Below, piece after piece: positions 5,571 through 6,766 of a stretch of 6,766 bases of DNA (positions within the stretch are counted from its first letter, which is position 1; the number at the start of each line of letters is the position of its first letter). Made by a program: the position numbers and the translations under genes. Below the pieces are notes generated by a model. It did not search any database and had not been told where the DNA came from. It was given only the letters and a program-made list of their open reading frames with translations. The DNA is from Clostridia bacterium. Its GTDB lineage: Bacteria; Bacillota; Peptococcia; DRI-13; DTU073. The stretch spans positions 1 to 6,766 of the forward strand of contig DUTO01000212.1 of NCBI GenBank assembly GCA_012842035.1. Direction: 5' to 3'.

Positions 5571-6333
5571 GTTGGGCAAAAAGAAAATTGTTTTGGCTAT
5601 TTTGCTTAGTTGCTTTATGATTATTTTTTTGTCAGTTGATATAGTTGCGGCTCCTGTTCCCATACCTAAAATAGGGGTTGAAATCGGTGCTGCCGACACC
5701 CCTCAAGATGTTGCCCTTTCTTTACAAATATTAGCGCTTTTAACGATCTTAACACTTGCTCCTGCTATTTTGATTTTAATGACTTCTTTTACGCGACTTA
5801 TTGTTGTTTTTTCCTTTTTAAGAAATGCTTTGGCTACACAACAAATGCCTCCTAATCAAGTTTTAGTTGGTTTAGCACTCTTCTTAACTTTTTTTATAAT
5901 GGCTCCGGTATGGAGTGAGATTAATCAAAATGCTTTACAACCTTATCTTAATGAAGAAATAACTCAAGACGTAGCTTATGAAAATGCGATTACGCCTTTA
6001 CGCGATTTTATGTTAAAACAAACGAGAGAAAAGGATTTAGCTTTATTTGTGAATATGTCTTCAGCATCTAAACCTAATAGTCCGGAAGATATTCCTACTT
6101 ATGTTGTTATTCCCGCTTTTGCGATTAGCGAATTAAAAACAGCGTTTCAAATAGGTTTTATTATTTATGTTCCTTTTATTATTATTGATATGGTGGTGGC
6201 TAGCACTTTAATGTCTATGGGGATGATGATGTTACCCCCAATGATGATTTCTTTACCTTTTAAGTTGTTATTATTTATTCTAGTAGATGGTTGGAATTTA
6301 GTTGTCCAGTCTTTATTAATGAGTTTTCATTGA
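5563..6333 (+). CDS. fliP: Flagellar export gate protein FliP
   Basis: FliP forms the pentameric core of the type III export gate in the basal body. The product has 256 residues. A signal peptide is evident: basic MNRLGKKK, a hydrophobic core at about 9-24, and a likely cleavage near A29-A30 (DIVAA before PVP). The mature part has four expected membrane helices at about 55-75, 99-116, 192-213 and 229-250. Signatures are LMTSFTRLIVVFSFLRNALA (72-91) followed by TQQMPPNQVLVGLALFLTFF (92-111), and MMMLPPMMISLPFKLLLFIL (221-240). The methionine cluster (M217, M219, M221-M223) corresponds to the gate that seals the export channel in solved structures. An 8-nt overlap with fliO suggests coupled translation. 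Length is normal for FliP with its signal peptide, and nothing is missing. Confidence 0.97.
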   Translation: MNRLGKKKIVLAILLSCFMIIFLSVDIVAAPVPIPKIGVEIGAADTPQDVALSLQILALLTILTLAPAILILMTSFTRLIVVFSFLRNALATQQMPPNQVLVGLALFLTFFIMAPVWSEINQNALQPYLNEEITQDVAYENAITPLRDFMLKQTREKDLALFVNMSSASKPNSPEDIPTYVVIPAFAISELKTAFQIGFIIYVPFIIIDMVVASTLMSMGMMMLPPMMISLPFKLLLFILVDGWNLVVQSLLMSFH

Positions 6334-6367
6334 GTTACACGATTATTTTATAAGGTAGGGTGTTAAG

Positions 6368-6637
6368 ATGACACAGGACTTTATAATCTATTTAGGGAAA
6401 GAAGCAGTATATACAATTTTATTATTATCTGGCCCTTTGTTAGGAGTTAGTTTATTAGTGGGCTTATTAATCAGTGTTTTTCAAGCAACGACGCAGATTC
6501 AGGAGCAAACTTTAACTTTTGTTCCTAAAATAGTGATGGTTTTTATTAGCCTAGTTATTTTTGGGTCTTGGATGTTAAATTTGATTGTTACTTTTACCAC
6601 AAATCTTTTTTCCAGTATCCCTCATTTAACACTTTAA
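6368..6637 (+). CDS. fliQ: Flagellar export gate protein FliQ
   Basis: FliQ is the small two-helix subunit, usually four copies, that wraps the FliP/FliR gate. The 89-residue length matches the family. A first membrane helix (about 15-37) is followed by the conserved loop VFQATTQIQEQTLTFVPKI (37-55), which is diagnostic, and a second helix (about 54-77). The ATG at 6368 follows an imperfect purine-rich site (AAGGTAGGG, 6352-6360), weaker than its neighbours'. It starts 34 nt after fliP, one of the few gaps in this part of the operon, and nothing else is visible in that gap. Confidence 0.96.
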   Translation: MTQDFIIYLGKEAVYTILLLSGPLLGVSLLVGLLISVFQATTQIQEQTLTFVPKIVMVFISLVIFGSWMLNLIVTFTTNLFSSIPHLTL

Positions 6638-6660
6638 ATTTATTTTAGGAGTATGTTTTG

Positions 6661-6766
6661 ATGAATGTACTAGTTAATTTCTTAACAGAATGGGATAAGT
6701 TTTTAGTGCTTTTAGCTAGATTAACAGGTGTCTCTTTTATTCCTGTTTTTAATACAAAAAACATTC
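6661..6766 (+). CDS. fliR: Flagellar export gate protein FliR, N-terminal end (partial)
   Basis: An open frame begins at ATG 6661, preceded by AGGAGT (6647-6652, 8-nt spacing), and runs off the end of the window after 35 complete codons. The visible residues, MNVLVNFLTEWDKFLVLLARLTGVSFIPVFNTKNI, agree with FliR: a short amphipathic start, then the first helix with the LxRLTG pattern and the P-x-F-x-x-x-N-I segment. FliR completes the FliP5-FliQ4-FliR1 export gate, and its place right after fliQ is the standard order. A TTG at 6658 in the same frame could add one residue, but ATG is preferred. Everything downstream, including whether it is fused to flhB as in some Clostridia, is outside the window. 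Confidence 0.88.
   Translation, partial: MNVLVNFLTEWDKFLVLLARLTGVSFIPVFNTKNI

Noticed and set aside
5499..5699. Reverse-strand open frame over the fliO/fliP junction
   Set aside because: It is antisense to the FliP signal peptide and has no ribosome binding site or motif.
1..6766. Search for a novel system: mobile elements, CRISPR, tRNA/rRNA, long repeats or toxin-antitoxin pairs
   Set aside because: Nearly every base is accounted for by canonical flagellar genes in a standard order with short gaps. I saw no direct repeats, integration scars or unexplained reading frames.

Overview
The window is one continuous run of flagellar genes, all on the + strand, and reads as the middle of a large flagellar/chemotaxis operon. 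The DNA is AT-rich, the ribosome binding sites are strong GGAGG types, and the switch protein is FliY (CheC-like domains fused to a FliN domain) rather than a bare FliN. These points indicate a low-G+C Firmicute. The order flgE-flbD-motA-motB-fliL-fliM-fliY-cheY-fliO-fliP-fliQ-fliR, with the stator genes inside the hook/switch operon, fits Clostridia better than Bacillus, where motAB normally lie elsewhere. Genus cannot be assigned from this stretch.

Layout: 1-189 is the 3' end of the hook gene flgE. It is followed by a 10-bp perfect inverted repeat (201-230), the only clear non-coding structure seen. Next comes a stator block: flbD/swrD (255-455), motA (485-1276), motB (1269-2021, overlapping motA by 8 nt) and fliL (2038-2499). 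Then comes a switch and signalling block: fliM (2544-3530), fliY (3530-4624, sharing one base with fliM) and cheY (4662-5027). Last is the export-gate block: fliO (5037-5570), fliP (5563-6333, overlapping fliO by 8 nt), fliQ (6368-6637) and the first 35 codons of fliR (6661 to the window end). No intergenic gap exceeds about 65 bases. Four starts (fliL, fliM, cheY, fliP) are placed internal to the longest open frame because a good Shine-Dalgarno sequence lies just before the internal ATG.

How they work together: MotA/MotB form the ion-driven stator, and FliL and FlbD/SwrD are accessory proteins that raise torque or stator function. FliM and FliY form the rotor C-ring. Phospho-CheY binds short N-terminal motifs present on both FliM and FliY, and the CheC-like part of FliY is expected to dephosphorylate CheY. 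FliO assists assembly of the FliP/FliQ/FliR export gate.

I found no sign of an undescribed system. The points most worth checking are a FliY whose second phosphatase centre has lost its key Asn, a MotB pore helix with sodium-type residues, and the hairpin between flgE and flbD, which would have to be read through for the operon to be expressed from upstream.
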